Origin: Typha latifolia
Taxonomy: Eukaryota; Streptophyta; Magnoliopsida; Poales; Typhaceae
DNA: 64,000 bases
Direction of reading: 5' to 3'
Assembly (NCBI GenBank): GCA_019914945.1
Contig: CM034100.1
Coordinates: 6,399,209-6,463,208, forward strand
Shown here: positions 23,601 through 35,900 of the stretch, in pieces
How the letters are laid out: each line of letters opens with the position of its first letter
How positions within the stretch are numbered: the stretch's first letter is position 1
The notes under the pieces: generated by a model
Told to the model about the DNA's origin: nothing
What the model saw: the letters and a program-made list of their open reading frames with translations, nothing else
Databases searched by the model: none
Translations under genes and position numbers: made by a program

Positions 23601-26600
23601 TGGTACATCGAGTATTTATTGTTTGGAGCCATCACAAGATCCATATGCTAGTTATTATCCTCAGTATTCTCAGGCACAAGATCCAAATGCTAGCTATTAT
23701 CCTCCTCAGACGTAAGTCACACAACAAAATCCATATAATATAACTAATATGATGGAATCACTTTTTGAAGCATCAGGTCCCAGACATCAATATTTATAAA
23801 CTTATGGTGATTATGATGATGAAGACTATAAAAATTTACGAGAATCAGCTCAGTATTTATCAATGTTTTAAATTTTGAGTAAATTAATACATTTTTTAAG
23901 TTTTTAGACTTCATATGTGAGTAATTTTTATTTTCTTTTTTTTGTCATTTTTCTAAATTTTTTTGCATTTTTAAATAATATTTAGAATTTTATATAATTA
24001 AAAAATAGTCTAATCCGATACGAACGGCCGATACGTATCGTTTTTCTAAATGGTCGATACCGATCCGATCCCGATACTAGGAACCTTGAATAAAACTATG
24101 GAACAAAAGATACGAGTGTTCAATAAAACGCTAAAATCACAAGAGAAAAAAAAAATTAACACCAAGATTACAAGTAGCAAAAAATTTAGAGTCATAACTA
24201 AACTTTTTTTTCTCCTTTAACAATTATCGAGATCATAAAAAACAAAAAAAAAATAGAAGATCCCCACACTACCCCTTAGTATTCCTCTCAAATGCCAGCA
24301 TGTCATCCATTTATTGTAGGGGCAAAAATGGAAACATAGGAAAAAAAAGAACGAAAAAGAGGGGAGTAGAGAAAGCAAAAGAGATAGATCATCGAGCTCG
24401 TCTTTACTAAGACAGCAAGGCAAAGAGCTCGTCAAAATAGGAGAGAGCAAGAGGGAAAAGCTCGTCGACGGCAAGATCAGCGAGAGAAGGAGAGAAGGAT
24501 GCGGGGAAGAAGGGGATGGGGCAAGGCATGCGGTCCATGCGGATGGTGCGTCGTAGGAAAGAGAGATGAGCTCGATGCAAACCACCATCGTTGCCTTGTG
24601 CCGCCACTTGCCGCCACCCAAAATGCTTAAGAGAGGTGTTGATCGAGAGAGGAGGCATCGAGGAAGGAGGTGGTAGAGCTCAAATTGAAGGAAGAGGTAA
24701 GAGTCGATTGGGATTTTTTTATTTTAAATAGTTTAGTTCTCAAACCCTCCACATGTTACTTGACCCGCTAGTATGATCCGACTAGTTATTTCACCAAAGT
24801 CTATCCACCACCGCATATTCACTATGCAAGGCAACCGGTGCTCCGCCCCACCAAGGCGGCCAATAAGGCAACCGCCATGAGCGCCTTTTAAAACACTTAA
24901 AGCATGAGCTTTTGTTACTTCCTCTGGTAAAAAGGAACATTTGGGTTTACTAAAATAAATATGAACCGTGTACACTAACGAGTGAAAATCAATTCTATTT
25001 TAATTTTTATGTTCAAGAGCAAATTTCAAAGAATGCTTGATATAGAAAAGTATTAAGCTATATCCATACAAGTGTATGACTTCTATCATTTTTCTTGTAG
25101 TGGATGAAGGATTCAGTGGCAAGGGAGAAACATAATTGATCCATTTTTTAGCAGTTTATGTGATATTTGTGCATGAGAGTGTTTGCAATTGTGGTTTTTC
25201 GTTAATAATGGGTGCATTAGGAAAGGTAGTCAACGGATATAGAGTAAGATATAACAACTAAAGAGATAAGTGCATGGCAAGAGTGTGAAGAGATTGAGAG
25301 CAGTATTTTAAGGTATGCTCTATGGCTTTCACCCACAAAGGGAAATGTGTTCCATTGACTGCATACAATAGGACATAGTCACTTTTCTTATGCAATAGGA
25401 TCGCATATCAGGTAGCAACCTCACCTATTGTTGTTGATGTCATACCTAGTAAAATATGATTTGATTCCTTCCATATTAAAGGATTCACAAAATCCAACTC
25501 CATAATGAAATCCAACCTAGAAGACAGTTTTTGATAATTCACTTTGACAAAAGACAAAAATATGCCATTGTTTTATCTTACATCTTAAACTATACTGCGA
25601 TATGCAGACTTGATAATAGTATTTACTGTTGGAAGAATATTATTACATAGTAGAAACACAACTTTCATATCTTAGAGGATCATTCCAAAGATAACAAAAT
25701 CTTGATATTGCGTTCCCTAATTAATTTAATTAACAATGGACAGAGAAATTCTCATAGAACTCAAAAAAAGTTCTTTTTAATAACCAGTACGACTACATAT
25801 TTAAACTGTCCAACAAAAGATGATCTCTAACCAAAATAATTAACCTAAAAGTCCTGAAATATACTTGCAACAAGTTAAGACCTTTTGGAACTTCAGAACT
25901 CTCACCAGCATACTGCACAACTAGAGTTGGCATAGGTAAGAATACAAGAGTGTCACTTCAAATAATGCTAAATGTTAGATCAATCATTAGATTATAGATT
26001 AGGTAAAAGTTGATATAGATAATTATGCATTCCTTGGCAAAAAATAATGGGAGAATGCCACTTAGACCCCTGAACTATTATTGTTCATCACAACACACTC
26101 TCTGAACCTTTTTTTTTACCTATATATATATATATCTCCTGAACTGAGAAAAATATCAAGATATAACCCTTGAACCAAAAATAAAATGTAACTATACGGA
26201 TCTTTGAACAAAAAAACAAAAATAATAGTTCAGGGCGTCTAAATAGAATTATCCCAAAAATAATTTGAAGAATGTCCACACAGCAGGGAAAAGATATAAA
26301 TGAAATTATTCTTGTCTCCGTGATTATCACTAAAACTGGAAACTCTGAAAATTTTGCTTAGCCATCATCCCAAACCAGCCAAATCTATTACTCAAAACTC
26401 CTCCCCTACCAGCAAATATACATATGTCCAAGGTTTCTGAAAAAGGACAAGAACACCATAAAAAGAATAGAGCCAAATTTTGATTTTGGAAAGAATTCCA
26501 AAAATAAATCTAATCCAATAGCACCATTATGTGCAATGTAACATCGACATCGAGAAGTCCCTCAAGATCACCACAAACAACAAGATCGGCATCTCCACAA

Positions 26601-27051
26601 CAACCCAATTGCCACAACAAATATTTTCAAAAGATCAGCAAGATCACATCTTTAGATCAACAGATCAATCCACTCGCCTCAAAACGCAAGACCCACAAAC
26701 CAAAGTCACCCAATGAACCCAAGAAAGCTTTCAAAAAGAAGAAAAGATCGAGAACACCAACAATCCAAACAGCGAAGCAAATCAAAAAAGGGGGAAGAGA
26801 CCGACCTGGTGGATCGGAGGGTACATGGAATTGGTACACACGGGGCACTCGAGCAGCTCGTGTACGCTGGTCGCCGGAGGGATCACCGGCCCGGCGATTC
26901 CTCCGCCGTTGACACCGTTTCCGCTGCCTCCCCCGCCGCCACCTCCGGCAAGATTGGACTTCAAGAATGGGTGGGGTGGCAAATGGGAAGCGGCCTCGTC
27001 GTCGTCCATCCCATCTGAGGACGAGATGCACTCGATGTTGTCCAATTCCAT
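14684..27051 (-). CDS. SINAT: SINA/SINAT-type RING E3 ubiquitin ligase
   Basis: Three exons on the minus strand: 26806-27051, 15275-15661 and 14684-15046, joined in phase 0 at CAG|GT...AG|TGC and ACT|GTAAGT...CAG|GTT, giving 331 residues, normal for plant SINATs. After a Gly-rich N-terminus (about 35-53) comes a C3HC4 RING with Cys69, Cys72, Cys83, His87, Cys90, Cys93, Cys101 and Cys104, split by intron 1 between His81-Gln82 and Cys83. Then follow the SIAH-type zinc finger (CKYYTLGCPE, HETQCNFRPYNCPY) and the substrate-binding TRAF-like domain (HCFGQYFCLHFEAFQLG, MAFLRFMGDENEA, LFFSGGDRKELKLRVTG). SINA ligases dimerise and ubiquitinate target proteins; plant members act in stress and hormone signalling. 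The ORF looks fully functional. Intron 1 is 11144 bp and packed with transposons. Confidence 0.96.
17180..17812. mobile_element. Non-autonomous hAT element with AGCTCGGCTCGAGC-type ends
   Basis: A 633-bp element with a perfect 8-bp TSD, ctgctatg (17172-17179 and 17813-17820). The termini are TAGGGGGTGTAAACGAGCC and the inverse of gagcttttttgacagcccta. Subterminal regions consist of many overlapping gctcgagct / ggctcggctcg words, forming a strong potential hairpin between the two ends. The interior is AT-rich with no coding capacity. Related but decayed sequence occurs at 36340-36420, 55837-55940 and 59411-59660. Confidence 0.9.
18140..18900. repeat. hAT-related dispersed repeat in SINAT intron 1
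   Basis: It has the same architecture as 2273-2480 and 46950-47430: a left end resembling aacttggtattgagatcgag, an AT-rich block of short A and T runs, and a right end full of accgata, gatatggctgatccgg and ggtttcgggtcc words. It is probably a non-autonomous relative of the hAT element at 20450-24088. Exact ends and a TSD could not be fixed. It contains the 64-bp duplication listed separately. Confidence 0.45.
18697..18824 (+). repeat. Perfect 64-bp tandem duplication
   Basis: The 64-bp unit starting ctgaatcttacaaa and ending gctgatccgg occurs twice head to tail (18697-18760 and 18761-18824) without a mismatch by eye. A third partial start (ctgaaaccg) follows and diverges at once. Confidence 0.95.
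19608..19917 (+). repeat. 155-bp tandem duplication, diverged
   Basis: Two consecutive copies (19608-19762 and 19763-19917) share aatagagt, taaataaatttctcaga, atcaactagaa, accatgaatttgg and gcattaattctttt in the same order at a constant offset of 155 bp. They differ by scattered substitutions and small indels. There is no coding capacity. Confidence 0.9.
20110..20449 (+). repeat. About 52-bp tandem repeat array, split by the hAT insertion
   Basis: Six or more degenerate units, each built on ttcaataact...aattatgtaataaaactgtgaaa...aatacaagt. The array is cut at 20449 by the hAT element and resumes at 24097 (tatggaacaaaagata, then ttcaataaaacgctaaaatcac) to about 24180. Joining the two sides across the TSD restores one regular unit. 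Confidence 0.8.
20450..24088 (+). mobile_element. hAT transposon (second family), decayed, 8-bp TSD
   Basis: A 3639-bp element flanked by the perfect 8-bp duplication aataaaac (20442-20449 and 24089-24096). Its termini, CATAGTTTCCAGT and the inverse of actaggaaccttg (CAAGGTTCCTAGT), are imperfect inverted repeats. Subterminal regions are rich in ggccgat, gatccgac and ccgatacg words. The interior encodes a broken transposase (20937-23871). It lies in SINAT intron 1 in the opposite orientation to the gene. Its end sequence matches those of the smaller repeats at 2273 and 18140, so it may be a representative of the autonomous parent family. Confidence 0.88.
20937..23871 (+). pseudogene. Broken hAT transposase of the second element
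   Basis: The ATG at 20937 (MAPKEKSYDTN) opens a BED-like region already containing stops. A Lys/Glu-rich linker follows (EEDEEERQIRKAIKESK is the minus-1 type of run seen here). A frameshift falls at the poly-A run near 21469-21481. Then come DUF659 signatures (CTLMCDEWSTQNRRN, VVTDNGANYKAAENLL, PYAAHCIDLILEDI) and the hATC signature SQCERNWTTFSLIHTKTRN. A Tyr/Gln-rich tail (YQQRRHENVASYDYG, SQDPYASYYPQYSQ) ends at 23871. More than ten stops and at least one frameshift make it clearly non-functional. It differs from the transposase at 3907-6159 and belongs to another hAT lineage. Confidence 0.85.
24190..26048. other. SINAT intron sequence, no gene recognised
   Basis: The interval 24217-24720 contains a purine-rich block with open frames on the minus strand that I judge to be compositional. 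Near 24815-24895 are aaggcaaccggtgctcc and caaggcggcc words of the kind seen at ends of other hAT-like elements, but no TSD was found. The stretch 25000-26040 is AT-rich with nothing I can name. Relics of a Copia-like element are possible but not supportable by eye. Confidence 0.4.
26049..26255. mobile_element. MULE-type MITE with 9-bp TSD
   Basis: A 207-bp element. The terminal inverted repeats are about 38 bp: GGGAGAATGCCACTTAGACC at the left and, inverted at the right, GGGATAATTCTATTTAGACG, both continuing into CCTGAACTATTATT. The 9-bp duplication aaaaataat flanks both sides (26040-26048 and 26256-26264), which fits Mutator-like elements. It lies about 550 bp inside SINAT intron 1, near exon 1. 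Confidence 0.88.
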
Positions 27052-27459
27052 CCCTTTCCCTCCTCTTCAACCCTTCTCTTGGAGAAGGACCAAGGTGACG
27101 AAAGAAAGGAGAAGGTAAGCGAGCGACGAAAGGCCCGCCCGGAGAGACCGAGAGAAAACGGCGATCGGAGGTTGTTTTTTTTCCTTTTTCTTTTTCTTTT
27201 TCTCTCCTTTTTTCCCCTGCCTCTGGGTGCTCGCTTTGCACAGACGGACCAAAGAGAAAGGGGGGGCGATGTGCTTGTTACCGTCGTTAATTTAACCAAA
27301 ATTTACTGTTAATAAAAAGATTTAGCATTCGTGGATTAGGGAATTTGGGAATTTTTTTTCCATTTGCAACCCTCTATTATATGTTTATTACGATGGAAGC
27401 CTTGTATTAAGACATTGGATTTTATTTTTACTTTTTCTAGAGAAAAAGAACATTTTAGC

Positions 27460-27481
27460 CACACACACACACACACACACA
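27460..27481 (+). repeat. (CA)11 microsatellite
   Basis: Eleven perfect CA dinucleotides in the SINAT upstream region. This would make a usable length-polymorphic marker. Confidence 0.95.
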
Positions 27482-27778
27482 AATATTTATCATAAAGCAG
27501 ATGGAGGTGGTATTTGTAAATATACCTGAAGAATTACAATCGATTTAGCGGTATGAAAAGGTGAGGTGCTTTCTTTGATAAGATAAAAGTGAAGAAGTTG
27601 GTGATTGGCAAAAATTACATAATCTAAAGAATCAAAGTTGAAACCACTAGCAATGGACAAATTTTTAAGGAAGAGGAGAGGAGAGGAGAGAAGAGGACAA
27701 GGGACACTATGAAAACAATGCAAAGTGTTTAGGAGTAAGGAAGATTTGGTGCAATAGTAAAACACTAAATTGTTAGGT

Positions 27779-28354
27779 ATTTTACTCAACCAAAAGTAAA
27801 ACGTTGATCATATTATTATTTTTATTGAAAAAAAATTAAAAAATTTAGTGCTTTACTAGGAATAAAGGTAGACATAAAACACCGAATAATAAAGAAATTA
27901 TTGTTAAAAATATCAAAATATTTAATATTTTATTGAGACATTGAATTACTCACTTTGCGGATCATAAGTTTCTAATCAATAATATCTTAGACATATAATA
28001 TATCGTTATTAAGATGAAAGAAAAATAAATGTAATAATTTTGATCAAAGTTTAATTAAACCTCAAACAAGAAAGATATAGCTAAAAATATATAAAAAATT
28101 TGTAATATCATAACTTTGTATTCGATTATCTATTTTAGTAATAAAATATATCATCATGAATATATAAAAAAAATCTATAAGTTATAATATTGTCATTCTC
28201 TATAGCAACCTGCACTCAGAGTTGCAAAAAAAGAATACGGTAGCTCCTCTAAATTTTACTTTTATTTATTTTTATTTTTTTCTAATAAAATATTCAATTA
28301 TTTAGTGTTCTCTAATTTAAATAACAGGTATGTTTACTTTTGGTTGGGTAAAAT
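27779..28354. repeat. Inverted-repeat unit, MITE-like
   Basis: The word attttactcaaccaaaag at 27779, continuing taaaac, recurs inverted at about 28331-28354 (cttttggttgggtaaaat), one or two mismatches in 24. The roughly 530 bp between is extremely AT-rich. This is the shape of a MITE, but no clear target duplication is visible, so the superfamily is open. Confidence 0.5.
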
Positions 28355-29999
28355 GTTGAACTTATCGTAATTTTACATAGGGCTACAATGACATAGGTTC
28401 ATTTTAGTATTAAGTTTAATGTACATATATCAAATTTCACACAGGATTATGATTGGATCTAGAGACATCGTGAGTGAAATATGGGTAGAATTAAATCTTG
28501 TTCCATTTAGTTTCTATTTGAGTTTTACAGGATAAAATTTACTTATTTATTTTGATATTTGAATTCATATTTGGAGGGCTATACGGATACAAATATAAAT
28601 TAAGTATTAATTTATGACATAATATTAGTACATCCATATAACTTAAAATATATTTAATTATATTAAAGAGAGTGTGTTTGATTATAAGATTGGAGGGGGC
28701 TTATCCTAAGAGAATAGTAATCTCATATTTCAATTTTAGTTCATTATTTGGTTTATTCAAGGCTATATATTGAATAGCTAAATAAAATTATATTATTATC
28801 TTTGATAAAAATTGAAAAATATTATTACTATTTTAAACTAAGAATGATTATCTTAACATAAATTATATCATTAAATTATATTATGTTAATTATCAAAATT
28901 AATCACATTAAACAAAATAGTCAGAATTAAAATGAAAAGTGATGGAAATAATAGAATAAAGTTAATATAAAAATGCTGATAATAAAAAATAAAAATGTAA
29001 ACTTTGGTATTGTAACAATACTTTAAATAAATATAATATATAAAATCCTAATAAAAAAATAAAAGAAAAAACATAAAATTTAAGTAATTAAGATTGTTAA
29101 TTTGTTATATGTATCTAAATTTATTATTTCTTATATAAATGCAATATAATATTAAGACGGTAAAACCCTTCTCCATCTGCTTGAGAATTGGGATATATTA
29201 TCATATACCTTAGTTAGGATATTACATTCCCTATTTTGGAGCAGATATGGCATTTGGCATGGATTTCTAATTCTATCTTTTTTTTTTTATCAAGCATGAG
29301 TTTATGTGACCCCATAAGATGATTAATTGAATCGTATCTTTATATCATCTAAACAAACATACCTTAAAGACTCTTGAATTATTACTCATTTTCACGTGAG
29401 CTTCCTCATCGTTTTTTTTTATATACATTGATTCCCTAAACTATAAAAAGTCTCACCCTTTACGGTGTTAACAAAAAACGTCAAATGACTATTTTACTAT
29501 TAATTTTGCTCTCTTTCTTTCCTCTAAAACAAAGGTACAATAGTTCCTACAAATTACTTAATATATTTTTCCTCTAAAACAAGGGTAAATGAATCCCTAA
29601 TATAATTTTCATATGTATTTAGTTATTTACTAATTGTGCTACATATTTCAGCAAGAATCACAAGTTCTTAAGAATTCAAAAAATAAATATAAATATATCT
29701 AATATCCAATTTATTTATGTGAATGCACTTATCCGAAGAAAAAAGAGATAAATATAGATATGATTTTACCACCGTCTGATATGTTGGTTCTTTTTTACCA
29801 TAGTTTATATCTAACTATTTTTTTCTTTCAAAATGAAGATTGAGTAAGCAATTTCTAAAAAGTATTTTTTTTTTCTTTTGCTTTTTCTTCTTCTTCTCTT
29901 CCTTCCCCACCAACTGACCCTTCCCCCTTTCTTCATATTTATACTCCATTTACTTTTATAACATGGTAGAGTTATGATTATACAAGTAAAATCTTAAGA

Positions 30000-32900
30000 G
30001 ACAAGAGAAACTAGCTAACCGAGTAGCAATTTGAGGCAAATAAATCATCCAAAGTCTAAGAGTAGCATAGATATTGGTAATAATAGTAGACTTTCATTTT
30101 ATGACATCCATGTCATGCATGTTTATTTACTAGTCAACATAAATGCAAAATTATGCTTGATTACTTCATTTATGATAGAGTTCTTGAGTTTATCTATTGT
30201 GTATAATAATTATGATGCTCATGTTAAATGCTACACCACTTGCATGTATTGCCAATTAATTAAGTTTTATCTAAATAGTGATTTTTTACTCGCTCAGTCC
30301 AAGATTAGAAGAGAAAATGTATATCTAGTATATATAATATTATATCAGTTAATGCCTGAGGTTATTAGGTCCGTGTGACTATTAACCATTGTGTTTACCG
30401 GTTTGAATGAGTATGAACAGTGTGGAATATGGAGATTAGAAATTGATGGTCTTTAAGTTATAATTAGAAGGTCGAGGTTATTAGCTCTAAAAGTACATGA
30501 TAATGTAGGGTGGTATGTGTGGATATCCTTGAGCGATAGTTTATAATTTATATTGTGTGTGATGGTTCCACAGTAGTGGCGATAAAGGATACGGAGATAT
30601 AAGCCCATGACTGAGATTATTTTCTATGGTATTAGACAATCGATTAGTTGTTCACTAGGTAATAGACAAACAATTATATTATTAGACATCTATCCCTCTT
30701 TGATGGGTGATGCATTGTGTGAGTATATAATATTATTTACTTGCAGCTTTGTGTGAACATGAGTTAAATGACTTGGTAGCTATGTATAAGCATATGATGT
30801 TCTATTACTCTGAATCCATGGGAGAGCAGGTGGTGATGTATGTATACAACTTTCTGTAATTAATACAATTGTTGATATAATAAGCTTATTCTATGAGTGT
30901 ATTATTTTAAACATATTTAATATATACATTATGTTGCATTCTTTATTACATTAATTCTAGATTGTGAATATGCATATTTGTTGGGTATTATTTTAATCAT
31001 TTTTGGTGGAATATTTTCAAATTTGTAGATGACTTTAAGTTTATAGCGGAGCTGATGAGGATTATTTCTCTCTCAATTATTTGCTTATTCATATAAATTA
31101 AATTAAATATATTGTAGCTTCTATGAGGGTATTATTATGGGTTGGTTATATAAGTATATATTTTAGGACTTGTTGCGGCTTGTAGTATTTTAAGTTTCTC
31201 ATTTTTTCTTAAATTATTTATAAAATTTTTGGGTTTTTATCTTGAATACTATGTAAAAACATCATCTAATAGATAAAATGGGAATCATATGGATTTCGTC
31301 CACGTGTAGGGCACATGTATTTGGTGACAGATATTTCAACTTAATATCATAGCTCATATTTTACTAAATAATATGACAAGTCTTCCAAAATACTATTTAT
31401 ATGAATTAGATGTGGAAAAATACAAAGACTATATATAGTGGACTATGATTAGCATCCAGCTATTGCTAAGCAGTTTTTGGATATTAAACGGATATCCCAA
31501 GATGGTAATCTTAATGTGGCTAATTTACCCTCTTTTGCATTAGTGACATCTAGGTATTATCTTTGAAATTCATAAAGTGATTAAATGAGATCTAAAATTG
31601 GTTGTTGGTTTAAGTAAACAATCTAGACTTAAATATTCAATCATGTAGACAACTTATATATTACTCTTAGCATTGGAAAATCAAATGTATATCTGTTGAC
31701 TAGAATGTAGAAGTTGAATAAGTATCAAATATTACTTTTCTTTTCTTCATTTATGAAGGGCGATTAAACTTGTAAATTAGTATGGGTTACTTCTTTTTTT
31801 ACAAATCTCCAGGTGTGCTAATATTATTAGTTTTTATTGTAGTTATTTTCATAAAAGGTGTTTATATTGTTATATATTATGTATGGAGTATTATGTTTAG
31901 ATTATATAGATATAATGTATTTTACGGTTGGAGGTTTTAATATTAGAGAATCTATCACAAAATTCTATCTCAAAGGATACTCTATTTAGAGATATTGAAT
32001 ACTTAAGTATTTCCAAAAGATGTATATAGGAATCTAATGAGTTTTGTACATTTTAATATATTTAAATATAAGGTATGAAAGTGTGTATTTTGGGATTAGA
32101 TATTGATTTATAATAGGAGAGTCCTTATATGTTCTTAGGAAAGGCATGTTTGGTTGCTTTATATTCCTAAATTAAAATAATCAAGATTAAAGATGCATTA
32201 TTAGGTCATGGATTTTGAAGTTGATTAGCAAGATAATTAATATTAATGTGTTGTCAAGGGTAATTAGATAATCGATAGAATTTGTTGAGCTACTTCATTA
32301 TATTCTATTGCTCGTGATGATCTAAATATGTCGCAAATTAGATTCATGGAGCTATGTCTAGAGAAAATACTATTAGCTATTTCTTTTTAAGATATCTTTT
32401 GAAGTGTTGATTAATATTGTAGTAGTTTAGACCTATATTTATAAATAGTATTTTTGAATTTATTAATATTTTTTATATATAAAAAATAGGAGAGAAATTT
32501 GATGCAAGGATATTGACATCATATAGACAATTTTAGATTTTGTTTAATTATTTTATTTCCTACATGTATCTGTTAGAACAATTTATTTGCTTAAGTATCA
32601 GAATTTATGACTTGTGTATATATGTGCTTGGTGAGTACGAGAAAATTTATATAAAATCTAAAAATTTTTACAAATATAGTGACATGTTTGAATATCTTAG
32701 TTGGATTAGTTAAATAAATTGGAAACATAATGAGTACATCAATTATTGAATTGCGGGAAATAATATGTTTGTCATATGAGTTAGTAGGAGTGAAAAAGTA
32801 AATGATATACTGATTGCTAGTACTATTATCACTTGTTTGATTTTTCATGGTGCATTGTTTACAAATTAAGGTTAGATTCTTATTAGTGTGTTTTAATATA

Positions 32901-35900
32901 TGTAGAGTGGTTTGGAGGTAGATAAATTAGTGTGAATTGATGATGATTGGTAGGAGGTCACTTCGAGGTATGCCTCTTCCTATATATGAATATCTATTCT
33001 ACAGTGAACATGTATACATCAATTTAGTTGTGTAAAAAATTTGGTTATGTGATGATGGATGTCTAAATAGAATATATTTAAGGTTCGATTTCATTGACGA
33101 TGAAGACATTGAAGGAGATTGTTTAGTAATACTTGGTTTACTCATAGAGATAATATGGAGAAGATAGCAAATTGATGGACTATTATCGGGTTAGTACTGG
33201 TTGTTGCTTATTTATTAGACTTTATATGTTAATTTATTAATATTGCTTTGTATAATAATTAAAAGTTGTTTAATATCATTATTATCTAAATAGTGCCTAT
33301 TATTTGTGTTTGAAGTGAATATTAACATATCACTATTATGTCTACATATATGATAAACCAATAAGAAGAAAATTTCTTGATAAGTATTATCTTGATTTAG
33401 TATTTATAGTTGATAGATAACTTATTATGGTTTGAATTACTAATTTTGAAAAACATTCTATTACATTTGCTAGAGAGGATTACAAAGTTTGGGTAACTAT
33501 TAGAATAAAAAATGGAGGTGAATGAGAAATGATATTTAAGTTTGATCTTATATTTAAAATATTTAATTATCAATGAGTTCTATGGATGTACAGATAGTGA
33601 AGTTTCTTTGTTATTAGTGGTGATAGAGTTATTTTATAATTCCACTATGATTAATGACTTATAAGAGTAGGCATGAAAATCATAATATAGCATTAATACC
33701 ATTAGACTACTAAGTTTTTAGAATAGTCAGCTTACTAGAGTATTATCATGTGGAAAATAAAAGTTCGGAATTAACATAGATGCTCATAGTTGGAAGTCAT
33801 TATGTATGAAGAAAATAGAATTCGATAAGCTAATGATATATAATTAAGATCATCCTTTTTTTTATAGGTAGTATAAATCTTTCATAAGAAGTTTAGTAGA
33901 CAGTATGTTTGATAGATTAAATTAATAAGATTATTTTAATAATAATTTGTTATTACTAGTAGATACTTAGACAAAAATAAGTAGGAACAGTTAGTCCAAA
34001 GATTTGTACATTGTTGAAACATTGAACTAGACTAGGAATGTATCGTTCAGTTTTCATCTTGATGATCTATAGAACTGTTGATTTGGAAGATATTGGATTA
34101 GTGCAACACAGTATTGTGCTAAGTTTGACTTAGTAAGCTTGATTCTTAGATTTTTTTATTATCCCAGGATGAGATAGTAACCTAAATTGATATTTTTTCT
34201 TAGCATAATGTTTTGATGATAGAGTTCAAAATTTGGCTTATAAACTAAAGCACATGTTGTGTAATGATTAGAATTGAGGTATCTCAAGTTGGAGTGCTCC
34301 TTTAGATTGATAAGTGTGCCAAATACAAATTTTGGATATAATTTGGGTATTAAGTAATCTTTGAGGAGCCAATGTATATATATTATTTGATCATAAAAGT
34401 ATAAGTAATTGTATATCTAGATTTTTTTTATTAATAATTGATGCTGATCAACTTGCTTTATCTTTCACTCGGGATGATAACTAATAAAAAATTTATCTTA
34501 GGGATTGTCAATTGATCTTGTACCAAAAGGATAATCTCACAAATTTTAAGGACGAGATTTTATTTTTTATGGAAGTATTGTAAATATCCAAAATGCGAGC
34601 CAACCCCATTTACCGATCCATCGGTGAGCCCTTCGCCTATTCCTTTCTTTAGTTTTATTGTCTTCTAGCATCACCTACTTGGGGTGCATTCAGTTTTGTT
34701 AGCAAATTCACTGATTTGCATGATTACATTATTTCAGTCTGGAGAGTTTCTATGTAGTATCCTCTTGCCTTGGGTACCCCTTTGGAGATTTTTAGGTTTA
34801 CAGCAATGTAGCCACTCCTCATCGATTTCTCGTCGTATCTCAAGTTGCCTCTATCATTCCCAATAATGGTTGCCTTCTCAGTCCCACTCCACTCTACAAG
34901 TAGGAGTTGTGGGTGACGTCCATTTGGGCCCTCATGGCTTAATGGGTTAGTTCGGATTTTCCTATGGCTACCAACCATTGAGGAGTGTTGTTCGATCCTT
35001 ATTAATCGCCCCATTGACGAACTTATCCCTATTGTTTCGTTTTCTATTCTGGTTGGTATGGTTACTGAGCCGATTGGTGGGTAACCAATGCAAGTGCTGG
35101 TGGTCGCTAAAATCGACACCTCACAACTTTTTTTTCTTTCCTCTTTCAATTATGGGGAGACAAAGGAGTGGGTTGTGCTTAGCCCAACTTGCATTGTATG
35201 CGAGTGGATTGCGAGAACGTTGTAATCTTTTTCGAGTTGGGATTGAGCCGAACCTGCCTACTACCTATAATCCATCTCGAGTTAGGACTGAGGCCTAACC
35301 CACTTCTTTCTGTTTGGTAGGTTGTAGACCATTTCATATAATAGGCTACGATCTAGCATGCGCCGATAGGGGTGAAGACGGGTCGGATACGGATCAGATA
35401 GTGCTCAATCCATATCTGGATCCATATATTTAGCCCAGATATGGATTCAGATACGGATATTGGACGGATAGCAAAATTTAAAACTATATTCTAACTAAAC
35501 GGATATTGATTGAATTTAAAAAAATTATAATATTTTATTTAGATATAATTAACATAAAAATATTAAGAGTTTTACAACAAATAATTTTTTGGTATGTTAA
35601 ATATGTAAAATTAGATAAATTAATCTCTATAAATAATATATACCACATTATTAGTAACAATATTAATATTTACTATTTAAATAAGCAAACGAAAATTGTA
35701 AATCATTCAAAAAAAATATGTGGGTAAATAGATATCCGATATCCGTATCCGAATCCGAAAAATATATCCGACCTATATTCGAATCCGTATCCGAATTTTT
35801 TTAAAAATTCTATCCGTATCCAAATTTTTTAAAAAAAATTCTATCCGTATCCAAATTTTTATCCGAATCTGATCCAAGTCGGGTCGGATCGGAGTTAATC

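Larger units (their letters stand above)
27052..29990. other. SINAT 5' flank and AT-rich intergenic DNA
   Basis: The stretch 27052-27300 should hold the SINAT 5' UTR and core promoter. On the minus strand it is purine-rich just upstream of the ATG and GC-richer than its surroundings. Beyond about 27300 the DNA is very AT-rich, with no open frame of note. A purine-rich gagaggagag patch lies at 27670-27700, and poly-T runs at 29281 and 29412. I cannot point to a reliable TATA box. Confidence 0.4.

Noticed and set aside
24217..24658. Minus-strand frames of 83 and 134 residues in the SINAT intron
   Set aside because: They are overlapping, compositionally biased frames (Ser/Leu/Phe-rich) with no recognisable domain.
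26529..27312. Plus-strand frames opposite SINAT exon 1
   Set aside because: They are antisense to a confirmed exon and its GC-rich 5' UTR.
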